Of a stretch of 64,000 bases of DNA, positions 54,067 through 64,000 are shown one piece after another. The notes under the pieces are model-generated. The model was given only the letters and a program-made list of their open reading frames with translations, ran no database searches and was not told the origin of the DNA. Within the stretch, counting starts at the first letter, position 1. Each line of letters begins with the position of its first letter. The translations under genes and the position numbers were made by a program. Source of the DNA: Adiantum capillus-veneris (taxonomy: Eukaryota; Streptophyta; Polypodiopsida; Polypodiales; Pteridaceae); NCBI GenBank assembly GCA_014529385.2, contig CM043944.1, positions 176,300,740-176,364,739 of the forward strand. Reading direction: 5' to 3'.

Positions 54067-55024
54067 AGCGACTTTGTGGTGTACTAGCAAGACAAAAGAG
54101 GTGCCTTAGAGAAAGTGTCACAGACAGGAAATAGATTGGAAGCAACTATAAACCACAACAATCAAAAGCAATTAGCCTTGCTAATTTCAATATCACAAAT
54201 TCACATACAATGGTCGATGTTGTTGAACTACTGGGAAGTGTCATCCAACTACTACTTTTATTGATTTTTGAACACCCATCCAAAAAGACCTTGTCCAATC
54301 CAACTGCGAAAACCTGTAAAATTTTGTGAGACTTTACTATATTCATGCTTCAACTTGAGCTTGGTGTTGGTTAATCACATACCACCGTTTGAATCCCTCC
54401 AATCGATTGTAGTTTGTCGGTAAATTATGGATGCCGAGATTCAAAACCTCGACCTCTCTTGAATACTTATATCTTTCTCCATATTTTTTGTAATTTTCTG
54501 AATTTTGAAAAAAGTATTGGCCTTGATGTTTTTGTCATCATTGCCTCGGCTATGGAGGATTTTATTGCCTTTGCTTTGCCAATAAAACAAGAAAGGGTTG
54601 GGGGGGAGCCAAGGGCGGGGGGGGGGGGGGGGGGGGGGGGGTCAACCGTGGCACCTCCCTTTTATTTTTTTGAATCGCCCTGATACCTTGGCTTGGGTGG
54701 ACAATGGGACAAGAAGCAAGAACTAGAGCTCTGTAGTAGCGCTATCATAGCAGCGAGGACGAAGGAAGTGATGCTCACAATGCTCACCACAGTCGTTAAC
54801 TCTGTGCATTCCTATGTCAGCTGTCTTTCCCCTCTGCAGCACAACCCCAACAAGTTCAAGATCGCCTTTTTTAGTGATGGTCGATCGATGGCTCTTCTCC
54901 TGCTAAGCCGGCTTGCACACATGGTTCCCCTCTTCATCCATGGTCTGCTAAGCCACCATACCCACGTTGCATGCAAGGTTGTGCTAAAAAAGACCACTTA
55001 TTTCCTTTGCTAAAAATAGCCTAA
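54067..55024 (-). other. Ty3-E leader region with G25 tract
   Basis: Nearly 1 kb between Gag and the primer site; no gene is seen. It holds a 25-base G run (54617-54641) and open but unconvincing plus-strand frames. It is longer than usual for a chromovirus leader and could hide a further insertion. Confidence 0.4.
54617..54641 (+). repeat. Homopolymer G run (25)
   Basis: Uninterrupted G25, capable of forming G-quadruplexes; its length in the assembly is uncertain. Confidence 0.95.
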
Positions 55025-55036
55025 GCTCTGATACGA
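55025..55036 (-). other. Ty3-E primer-binding site, tRNA-iMet type
   Basis: The element strand reads TCGTATCAGAGC, one mismatch from TGGTATCAGAGC. It lies 24 bp from the LTR edge inferred from the target duplication, which is unusually far. Confidence 0.65.
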
Positions 55037-55060
55037 ATATGAGACCAGAGCTGATGTGAA

Positions 55061-55148
55061 TGCCAACTCTTCACCCAGCCGTAGCCTCTTATACGCTCCC
55101 CCTAGCCACATTCAGACTAGCCTGTGGACTTTGGTCATTGGCCTGATA
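55061..55148 (-). repeat. Ty3-E 5' LTR (about 88 bp)
   Basis: Starts tgccaactct and ends ggcctgata on the plus strand, followed by the target duplication GTAGG. Matches 30828-30919. Confidence 0.7.
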
Positions 55149-55964
55149 GTAGGCCTTCCAAGAGCCTTGTTCAGACTTCTTCTTTGAGACATGTTTTCAA
55201 CCTTTGTCTCTTGCTCAATCTCTTTTTCCTCCATCTGATCCTTTTTTTGAGCTCTTTTGACCATTTTTATAGGTATAACCATATCACTCTCAAACCATTG
55301 CTCTCTCATTCTCTTTTGTAGGATAGAGATATCTCACTGAAGCTTTCATATCACTAGGAAATGGTGTATATTTCCCCAAAGTTGGTTGTGATTTCTCTAC
55401 TCTAGGGATAGACTTTTCTTGCCCTATTGCATACCTTGGTGGAGTGGTTGTCGTGCTTCTACATATCTTGGGTTAACAAGATTTTTTATAGGCCTAGAAT
55501 AGCATTCATGTGTCTCGTGGTTGGTTTACTTTCTCTCAATGCCACACAATTTATTGTTTGGCGGATAAATATTAGCTAGCTTTAATAAATGAGGGCAATG
55601 ATTAGGAGAGTGCTCACCCTAGGAATTATTCTGTGAGCTGGATGGACTATTTTATATACACAATTCATATGCTGCATCAGTACATCATCAATTGCATCAG
55701 CTTTAAAAATTTGATTCTCTTTTGGAGTAGCATCACTCATTGCTCTCAAGCTAGAAGCCTCATCTTTAAGGTCCATCTTGGTCTTAAATCTTTGTCATAG
55801 ATTCCTAAATTATCTTCCAAAACTATAGCCTCTTTGATGCTACATTTCAAGGTTGCACACCTCTTCATGTAGAAAACTTTTATTTGCATGACATTGGTAA
55901 GTCCTTCTACAAACAGAGACATAAGCCTCTTTTGTGTAGGAATTTTTGACAGTGGACGCACGCG

Positions 55965-56009
<45 letters not shown>
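55149..56009 (-). pseudogene. Ty3-O N-terminal Gag (broken)
   Basis: Frame 56009-55746 carries LSKIPTQKRLMSLFVEGLTN then IKEAIVLEDN, matching the Ty3-A block ELPTQARLMLIFIQGM with EALYLVNN. Near 55540 the motif CGIERK-stop-TNHETHECYS matches ERKWTNHTGEECYY (TGG changed to a stop). Frame 55309-55112 has SDMVIPIKMVKRAQKKDQ (Ty3-A: NVVPVQVVTRAQGQ). Gag resumes at 30822 beyond Ty3-E. The upstream edge is an (AC)n tract. Confidence 0.75.
55966..56009. repeat. (AC)n microsatellite
   Basis: Perfect AC tract of about 44 bases at the border between Ty3-O Gag and the duplicated module. Confidence 0.97.
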
Positions 56010-56011
<2 letters not shown>

Positions 56012-56189
56012 ATCTAGCTGACAATTCCTTGACTAACCCTTGACTGACTTCATCCTCTATGATAATCTCGCTCTCGCTCTCGCTATCCAAACCGTAGTGT
56101 TTGTTAAACCTTGGATGGCTATAGCTAATTCTTAATAACATTGGTGTACTTTATCCATAACCTGTTCAGATTGGAAAATAATGACCCAT

Positions 56190-56190
<1 letters not shown>

Positions 56191-56285
<95 letters not shown>

Positions 56286-56344
56286 CGCGCACGCACACAC
56301 ACACACACACGCGTGCGTGCACGCACACGCACACACACACGCAC
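56191..56344. repeat. (AC)n microsatellite with GC-rich interruptions
   Basis: About 154 bases, interrupted by gcgcgcacgc-type units from 56284. Confidence 0.97.
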
Positions 56345-56925
56345 GTCATCTGGGTAATAGATAATGGCCGAATTATTATACAAACTAATGGCCCTCTAAA
56401 TATAGGATGCCTTGAATTCCCCCTCAAGTCTGCTAGTAGACACACCCACCTTTAACTTGACAACATAACACACATCTGCATCCTATTGGTCCAAGGCATG
56501 CATGGACACTCACATGCTTAATACTATCAAATAAGGTGGTTGTTACACACATTAAGGATCATAATCTCATCCAGAACTATCTCAGTGGTAGCACTTGCAT
56601 TTACTCAAAAGGACATGAATTCTCTATAAGGAAGTTAGCTGAGTCCCCTCCGTGGCTTTGAATTACTTTAGTGCACACACATATACGCTTGCATTACTGG
56701 CAGCTGGCTGTCTTAATTAAGGTTCTATCCTTGGGAAAGATTTATGTGGTTGTGCATATGTATACCAACCCACATAGCATGAGCCCTCATAATCACCTCT
56801 CTCAGTTGCCTCGTTGGGCTCATAACTACGTGCGGAAATGTTTTCTCTGACTTTAAAAGTGCACATGGATGCCTTATTTTTTCAATCACCAAGCCTCACC
56901 TTGAGATTGCACAGGAAGATCCACT

Positions 56926-56962
<37 letters not shown>
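56926..56962. repeat. (AC)n microsatellite
   Basis: AC tract after aggaagatccactcc; the sequence before it (56890-56925) is repeated at 57204-57241 before another AC tract. Confidence 0.95.
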
Positions 56963-56964
<2 letters not shown>

Positions 56965-57240
56965 GCCAAGTGCACACACATACATGCAGGTAATCATCTT
57001 CATGCCCTCCAAAGCCCTCTATGATGGCCTGCGCCTTGCTTTGCGAACGTAGCTAAGGGATAACCCTTTCGAATACTCCATTGCAAGCCTTGAAGATGGT
57101 GGTCCATAATCGGAAGTCTTTTTGGTTCGTGTTCTTCTCATCACCTCTTGCATCTCTCACCATTCGGTAGGCAACACCCACACAAACACACACATACAAC
57201 TGCTAGGCCTCATTGTGAGCTTGCATAGGCAGATCCACTT

Positions 57241-57356
<116 letters not shown>

Positions 57357-58803
57357 TTGTAGAGTTCTTTTAAAACACACTTAGACATTGTTGAATACTA
57401 GTAAAAGAGAATACAATCTATGGTGATTGCTCATATTTTTTGACGTAAACATACACATGATTGACTCAGACAAAGCGATATACGAAGTGTTTGTGCAAGT
57501 AGAGAAGTCTCGGTGGCTTAGTAAACAAAGCAGGAATGCATCTAGAAGCAAATGGAAGCACACACTGAACCTGATCTCATCCAGACTTGGTTTTGAAGAT
57601 ATCTATTATAACAGAATTTGATTTTCAAAAGAGAAAATCCATCAGGTAGGTGCTCTTGTACCTACTTAGAACAGCTAGTGCTGGTCCTTATGTGTTCAAA
57701 ACTATATGTTCAATTGTGGTTTATTTGGTTAATCTATATATGCATGGCCGAATATTGGAATGAATATCGGTAATGAAGAACATGATCTTAATTCATAACA
57801 TTTACAGTTGCATATAGGGTATCATTTGGATGGGAAACCTTAAACATCCCGCTAAGGGTGTGTGAGAGATGCCATATTTCAATAGGAACTCATGGATTCA
57901 ATTTTGAGCAAGAGAATATAAATTTTGAGTTTTATGATTTTTAAAGCATTTTGGTAAGGTGATTTTGAACATGGAATGCAGACGTTGAGCCAGATGATAT
58001 GTAGTTTGACCTTAATCCTCTTGTGAGGGTCTCTAAGTGAGATGGCATACAACTATTGGAGTCTTTTTGAAATTTTATTCAAAATACAGGGGAGGTGTTG
58101 TCAAAATTTTGCTAATCCAAGTAAAAAATGAATTGTATGTATGTCAGATACTAGGACATATGCCTAGCTATCATATGAGTAGATGATTATCGGCAAAATA
58201 TATTTAAGGAAACTTCTCATTTGTATATACTTGACATGATGATACCTTTTAAAATTCAATTGTCACATTATTATTTTCTAACATGTTGCTACTTCATGAG
58301 TAACTTAGAAGATGATCTATTCACCAAAGAAAGACTTGAGAATGATCTTATCTTTATATTTTAAAAGATAAGTTACTATCCAAGGTAAGGGATAGTAATT
58401 TCTTCTGCGGTATAGACATTTCATTCATGTTCTTGCATGGTGATTGACAATACATAAGCTGAAAAATTGTTGGTACTGGTGGGTTCGTGAGGACTATTGA
58501 TCTCATGCATGATTGAACATATATGACGGAATGTCAAAAAGGAAATATTTGCATTTTGAGGATGCTACCAGATGTTTGAGCTAGAACAATGTGATATACT
58601 GCTAGGTTTTGATACATGAGATATATTTTAGTTACTGAAGCCGTAAACCTCCTATGGAGGGTCTCGTTGTTGGGAGATGGCATAAACTGAGTTTTTTGAA
58701 ATACTACTCAAAGTACAAAGGAGGTGCTGTCCAATTTTTGCCAGGTGGTCTACATTAATCTTTAACCCAAAATTACATAAGTATTTGCATCATATATGGT
58801 AAT

Positions 58804-59982
58804 AGACACTAGTAGTTTTTTGAGAGAACACAATGAATATTGGGATACACATGACTCTACATTTAGAGGTTATCTTACTTAAAATATCAAACTTAATAGT
58901 CAATCCTAAGGGTAAGCTGTAAACTAGGTTTATAGGTGCGACATGGATGACAACTGGATCCAGTGTTGACACCTACAAAATGCACAAACATAGCCAGTTC
59001 TAGCTGAATGTTTTGTATGGATGCAGGTAATAGCTGGATCCTTCTCCATGTAGATGTAGTGGAAGATCAACCCAAAAAAAGTGGACACACAGAGATACAA
59101 CATTAAGATATAAATTTGTAATGATCGAGATCAAATTTTTGATCTAAATGACTGTATTATCCATCAGATACAGAATGTTGTATTGGTGTATATGAAATGT
59201 TAATTGAGTTTTATGACATCTTGTTTTAAATATTGTTATTTAATATATTATTTAATACAATTATCTAAGTATGGTTCAATTATACTTAAACACATAGTCC
59301 TTTTCCCTACTAGTCTTTGGTTGGACTAGTGCCATACTTAGCAATTGGAATTAGATAATATATTTAATAATAATGTAGCTACTCCAATTTATCCTGACTT
59401 CAATCAAACGGTTTTTGTCATGATATGGGTATTCATACCCTAAGAATTGGATTGCCTGCTCTCTAATACAAGTTACATTATTACTAGCTTGATCCACCCA
59501 ATCCAAAGGGATGGGTTGAGGCTCTCAACTCCTAAATTGGTCAAGCACCTACATGCTTACATATAATCCATATACACTATAATCAATGTCCACCCTTGAC
59601 TAGGTGTGGAATTTCAAAGTGGTCTTTATCTTGTAGGATCAAAGTATTGTATAGTAACCACCATGACGACATAGTTCACAAATTTGGGGTGACACATCAA
59701 CCAAAATCATGATATGTCAGGCATGTAGTTTCCATAGTACCTTACTCTCCTCCCTGGGAGACCCCTTTTATCATACAAAAATTGAGTATCCTTACATCTA
59801 AACCCTATTCAAACACATTACAGATGGGTATTCTTGCATCTAAACCCTTTTTAACACAGTACAGGTGATTGAGCTGTAAACATTAAAATTTTTAGGAAAC
59901 ATTTACTACAATTGGTGGGGGATTGGTCCACTTGGTGGACCATCCTCCACCAAGTGGATCTCTCCTCTGGGATGGGGGAGGG
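58804..59982. other. Stretch without recognised genes
   Basis: AT-rich, no convincing ORF. A short inverted repeat (ccacttggtgg at 59929 and ccaccaagtgg at 59947) lies just before the AC tract. It is presumably part of the first repeat unit; its counterpart after copy 2 would lie beyond Ty3-F, outside the window. Confidence 0.5.

Positions 59983-60053
<71 letters not shown>
59983..60053. repeat. (AC)n microsatellite
   Basis: About 71 bases of AC, directly before duplication copy 2. Confidence 0.97.
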
Positions 60054-60054
<1 letters not shown>

Positions 60055-60225
60055 CTAGCTGACAATTCCTTGACTAACCCTTGGATGGCTTCTTCCCTCT
60101 TTGATAATCTCTCTCTCGCTATCTTGACGATAGTGTCTGTTGAACCTTGGCCGACTATAGCTAATGATTGAATGCATTGGTGTACTTTATCCATAACTTG
60201 TTCAGTTTGGAAAATAATGACCCAT

Positions 60226-60226
<1 letters not shown>

Positions 60227-60284
<58 letters not shown>
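60227..60284. repeat. (AC)n microsatellite
   Basis: About 58 bases of AC. Confidence 0.97.
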
Positions 60285-60286
<2 letters not shown>

Positions 60287-60502
60287 CCGAGTGCACATAG
60301 GAACACGCATACATGCAGGTAATTATCTTCATGCCCTCCGAAGCCCTCTATGGTGGCCCGTGCCTTGCTTTGCAAATGTAGCTGTGGGAGAACCATTTTG
60401 AATACTTCACTGCAAGCCTTGATGATGGTGGTCCATAATCGGAAGTCCTTCTGGTTTGTGTTCTTCTCACCACCTCTTGCATCTCTCACCATTTGGTAGA
60501 GA

Positions 60503-60504
<2 letters not shown>

Positions 60505-60568
<64 letters not shown>

Positions 60569-60571
60569 ACA
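60505..60571. repeat. C32 run followed by (AC)n
   Basis: Thirty-two C bases (60505-60536) run straight into an AC tract. Confidence 0.96.
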
Positions 60572-61997
60572 AATTGTAGATTTCTTTTAGAACACACTTA
60601 CACATTGTTGAATACCAGTAAAGAGAATACAATCTATGGCGATTGCTCATATTTTTTGACGTAAACATACACATGATTGACTCAGACAAAGCGATATACA
60701 AAGTGTTTGTGCAAGTAGAGAAATCTTGTTGGATCAGTAAACAAAGCAGGAATGCATCTGGAAGCAGATGGAAGCACACCACTAAACCCAATCTCATCAA
60801 AACTTGGTTTTGAAGAAATCTACTATAACAGAATTTGATTTTCAAAACAAAAAATCCATCAGGTAGGTGCTCTTGAACAATGAGTGCTGGTCCTTATGTG
60901 TTCAAAACTATATGTTTGATTGTGGTTTAATTGCTTAACCTATATATGCATGACCGAATATTGGAATCAATACTGGTAATGAAGAACATGATCTTAATTC
61001 ATAACATTTACAGTTACATACACGGTATCATTTGGCTGGGAAACCTTAAACATCCCGCTAAGGGTGTTGTGAGACATGCCATATTTCAACATGAACTCAA
61101 GGATTCAATTTTGAGCAAGGGAATATAAATTTTGAGTTTTATGATTTTTGAAGCATTTTGGTACGGTGATTTTGAACATGGAATGCAGACATTGAGCCAG
61201 ATGATATGTAGTTTGACCTTAATCCTCCTGTGAGGGTCTCTAAGTGAGATGGCATAAAACTATTGGAGTTTTTTTGAAATTTTATTCAAAATACTGGGGA
61301 GGTGCTATCGAAATTTTGCTAATCCAAGTAAAAAATGAATTGTATGTACGTCAGATACTAGGACATATGCCTAGCTATCATATAAGTAGATGATTATTGT
61401 ATTATTTTAAGAAACTTCTCATTTGTATATACTTGACATGCTGATACCTTTTAAAATTCAATTGTCACATTATTATTTTTCTAGCATGTTGATACCTCAT
61501 GAGTAACTTAGAAGATGATCTATTCACCAAAGAAAGACTTGAGAATGTTCTTATCTTTATATCTTAAAAGATAAGTTACTATCCAAAATAAGGGATAGTA
61601 ATTGCTTCTGCGATATAGACATTTCACTCATCTTCTTGCATGGTGACATTACGTAAGCTGAAAAATTGTTGGTACTGGTGGGTTTGTGAGGACTATTGAT
61701 TTTCATGCATGATTGAACATATATGATGGAATGTCAAAAAGGAATTATTTGCGTTTTGAGGATGCTACCAGATGTTTGAGCTAGAAACATGTGATATACT
61801 GCTAGGTTTTGATACATGAGATATATTTTAGTTACTGAAGCCGTAAACCTCCTGTGGAGGGTCTCGATGGGAGATGGCATAAACTGAGTTTTTTGAAATA
61901 CCACTCAAAGTACAAAGGAGGTGCTGTCCAAATTTTTCCAGGTCTACATTAATCTTTAACCTAGAATTACATAAGCATTTGCATCATATATGGTAAT

Positions 61998-62906
61998 TGT
62001 GGGACGATGTCTAACCTCACTCCTATCTTATTGCAAATATAGCGAGAACCACAAATAAATTGTCAATCCATGGGACGAAGCTGACTCGGCTAGTGCATAG
62101 AGGCTACAAGAGGTTGTCAATATCTTAGAAAACAACAAACAACTCACATCTAACTCAAGATACACTCAAGTGACTATAATCACCAAAAGACAATCGCTCA
62201 TCGGCAAACAAATCACATCCATTACAGCATCAAATGACATCCAAACGTAATGAAACTTCTAGGACATGTTTATAAGACCTAAGCACACATGCTTATGGTC
62301 TCAATTTCCACTTTAGGTCAAGTGCAAAAATCTCAATTATTAATAGCAGTGGATTTTTGACCTAGTCGTTTTTGACCCAGAATGCATCTAAATGCTTAGC
62401 AATGATGCCCCAATATCCCGCCTATACTTAGTTTTTGATTTAGAAGATTAAATTCCTACTTATGATGAAATTAGGCCGTGAGTTAGCGACGCCAAAAGCT
62501 ACGAAATACTGTGAAGTGCTTACGTCAATGCGTACAGCTCTTACCTGCGGTTGCAACGCAACATATGTGACTGCAATGTGACAATCGTCAAGGGAGTAGG
62601 AACCGTGAGAAAGAGAGAAGTGAGATTCATTAGCTCACACTGTGTTTTTCATTATCCAAAACTTAATAATAACTTACAAAAATTGGCTTTTATACCTTAG
62701 CCAAGGTTTTTGGTGGTCAAAACTAATAATCTAGGAGCTCTAACAAAAGACATGTTGATACAATATGGAAGCTTGTAGCACCTACTTGTCAATTACAAAG
62801 TTTATTAGGAAAATAGGAGTTATAATATTCCTGATTCATCAAAACAATAATTGTTTTTACAATGAGAGCTCCAAAAAATGGTATCCAGGTTAGCTTGCTG
62901 CTAACA
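61998..62906 (-). repeat. Ty3-F 3' LTR
   Basis: Starts TGTGGGACGATG and ends TTGCTGCTAACA, followed by the polypurine tract. It resembles the Ty3-B LTR in layout (tagcgagaac, gggacgaagctgac, then a late aacttaataataacttaca), so it belongs to the same broad family. It carries no ACGCGT half-site. 909 bp. Confidence 0.82.
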
Positions 62907-62918
62907 TTCCCCCCTTCC
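62907..62918 (-). other. Ty3-F polypurine tract
   Basis: Plus strand ttccccccttcc, then tgtcgtcccatg, as in Ty3-A and Ty3-B. Confidence 0.85.
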
Positions 62919-63530
62919 TCGCCTGTGTCGTCCCATGAAACAGCTTTATGGGCTGAAATAATCGTCCGGTTCGGGGCTGACGAGGTGGTCTTTAAGTGCA
63001 TGGAGTGCCTTCTCATATTTGATCTTTCTTTCTTTGTCTGGAACCTGCAAAAATTGCATAGACGTGACTCTGTTCTTGAGCTCGATGGCTGAGTAGCCTA
63101 CGAATCTGGAAGTTAGGTTGCTGATCACTGCCCCAAAAATCTTCGTTCGCTAAGAGAAAAACCCTGTGTAAACTGCTTCCTCAAATTCCAACACATTATG
63201 AGATGGCAAGAACATGCAGCGGACCTAGAAGCCATAGAGGACTTCTTTGGAAGGTTGGCCGCTTAGGTCATGGCATATACCCTTATTGCCCTCAAGGAAG
63301 GACATCCAACGGTGCTCCTGCTTGATTTGGCTCATGAAAAACTTCAATGCATGTGAGAAGAATCTGGAAAATTTTGTAGAGCATAGCACATGCAAGATCA
63401 TGGAGACTTTTGAAGAATGCCATGGCGTTGACGGGAGCAAAGCAAACCCCGAACCCCCGACGGCCTCTAAAACATCGGGGACCGAATGGCGTGCCTCGAG
63501 CCTGTCATGGTAAAGCAAACAGGGGGCACC
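62919..63530 (-). pseudogene. Ty3-F extra 3' ORF, C-terminal part (broken)
   Basis: Minus-strand pieces align with the end of the Ty3-B extra ORF: SRFFSHALKFFMSQIKQEHR and ICHDLSGQPSKEVLYGF (63400-63228), then MFLPSHNVLEFEEAVYTGFF (63215-63156; Ty3-B: MFLPSHNxQTFEEAFYTGFF-like), then RTKIFGAVISNLTSRFVGYS (63150-63090). Stops fall at 63225 and about 63155. It shows that this C-terminal domain is shared between diverged family members and is under some constraint. Confidence 0.75.
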
Positions 63531-63639
63531 ACCTAGCTTTAGCGGCTAGGACGCAAACAACACACCACCATAACAAAGTTTTCATCCAAGAGAGATGGAT
63601 GCTTGGGAGCAATGATGAAGAGGAAAGGGAATGAGATCA

Positions 63640-63700
<61 letters not shown>

Positions 63701-64000
63701 GGGAGGGGGTATGGCGGCTTAGTACTTAGGCACCACAGAAGGATGGCGAATCCGCACACCCTTCACACATACACAAGCTCGCTCCAAACACAAGACTAGG
63801 TGGCGATTCCGCACACCTCACATGGGAAAAACATTGCAGGAAAACATACTCACAAAACCTCAAGCTTTATTTAGAGAATAAGGCGATGAAATGGGGAGCA
63901 TAGGGTAGGGGAATGAGAAGGGAGAGCGTGGTAGAGCACATGGCGGATAGGTGGGAGTTGATGGCGAAGACTCGCACGAGGGCTACGGCCATCATCCTTC
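63531..64000 (-). other. Ty3-F internal sequence, not resolved
   Basis: No clear ORF. Contains a (GA)n tract at 63649-63697 and two copies of tggcgaatccgcacaccc-like sequence (63741 and 63800). Runs off the right edge. Confidence 0.4.
63649..63697. repeat. (GA)n microsatellite
   Basis: About 49 bases of GA. Confidence 0.97.

Larger units (their letters stand above)
30828..55148 (-). mobile_element. Ty3-E: chromovirus with very short LTRs, split by Ty3-B
   Basis: Minus-strand Ty3/gypsy element bounded by short repeats (30828-30919 and 55061-55148) with the duplication GTAGG at 30823-30827 and 55149-55153. Contents in element order: gag (to 52817), protease, RT, RNase H, integrase (split by Ty3-B at 50212/31638), an integrase C-terminus and chromodomain-like end, then a polypurine tract. 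Without Ty3-B it is about 5.7 kb, normal for a chromovirus apart from the LTR length. Heavily mutated, older than Ty3-B. Confidence 0.8.
60054..61997. repeat. Diverged duplication, copy 2
   Basis: Second copy of the 56013 module, offset by 4,041 bp. It is cut at 61997 by the Ty3-F LTR: copy 1 continues ggtaat-agacac where copy 2 has ggtaat-TGTGGG. The expected duplicated target is GTAAT (61993-61997), with its partner outside the window. Confidence 0.85.

Overview
This is a eukaryotic, plant-type window made almost entirely of LTR retrotransposons nested inside one another. It has no intact cellular gene, no tRNA or rRNA gene and no CRISPR. Very large Ty3/gypsy elements with a tRNA-Asp-type primer site, one Ty1/copia element, chromovirus relatives and long (AC)n arrays point to a large-genome land plant. 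A fern or another non-flowering plant is my guess, from element style only.

Layout. The oldest layer is Ty3-O, a decayed giant Ty3/gypsy copy on the minus strand. Its surviving pieces, in element order, are gag N-terminus (55149-56009), mid-gag to integrase to the post-integrase ORF (30822 down to 24356), and the rest of that ORF (5532 down to about 4847). Later elements split it. Ty3-D entered near 4846 and runs off the left edge. Copia-1 (5533-24355, plus strand, duplicated site CAAGA) holds Ty3-A (5669-19360, duplicated site TATTG) in its 5' LTR. Ty3-A in turn holds a 2.8-kb solo LTR (5758-8585, duplicated site GACAC) in its own 3' LTR. On the right, chromovirus Ty3-E (30828-55148, duplicated site GTAGG, LTRs of only about 90 bp) interrupts Ty3-O gag. 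The 18.6-kb Ty3-B (31638-50212, duplicated site ATTCT) sits in the Ty3-E integrase. A 248-bp MITE-like insert sits in the Ty3-O integrase. The right end (56010-61997) is a diverged duplication full of (AC)n tracts, cut at 61998 by the 3' LTR of another giant element, Ty3-F.

The biology of most interest is the Ty3-A/B/O/F family. (1) Near-perfect 24-bp palindromes centred on ACGCGT recur in the untranslated leaders with a conserved alternating spacing of about 284 and 125-160 bp. Both arms change together between Ty3-A and Ty3-B, and each LTR carries a matching half-site. (2) Ty3-B carries a second palindrome array before an extra 3' ORF of about 1,091 codons. (3) A second retropepsin-like domain and seven W-x-P-K-type motifs follow integrase. 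(4) The linker plus H2C2 zinc domain of the Ty3-B integrase is duplicated in tandem. (5) An internal polypurine tract resembling the 3' one recurs in A, B and O. (6) Ty3-A lacks reverse transcriptase, RNase H and integrase but keeps an open 1,305-codon gag-protease, and it carries a fragment of a cellular DEAD-box RNA helicase next to a stray copy of its LTR start.

Inferred working: in an active family member, Gag and the first protease would build particles, RT/RNase H/IN would copy and insert the DNA from a tRNA-Asp primer, and Ty3-A-type copies would depend on a partner for pol. Nearly all pol frames here are broken, so present-day activity is unlikely except perhaps for Ty3-A Gag. LTR differences, counted by eye, follow the nesting: about 9% in Copia-1, about 2% in Ty3-A and about 1% in Ty3-B.
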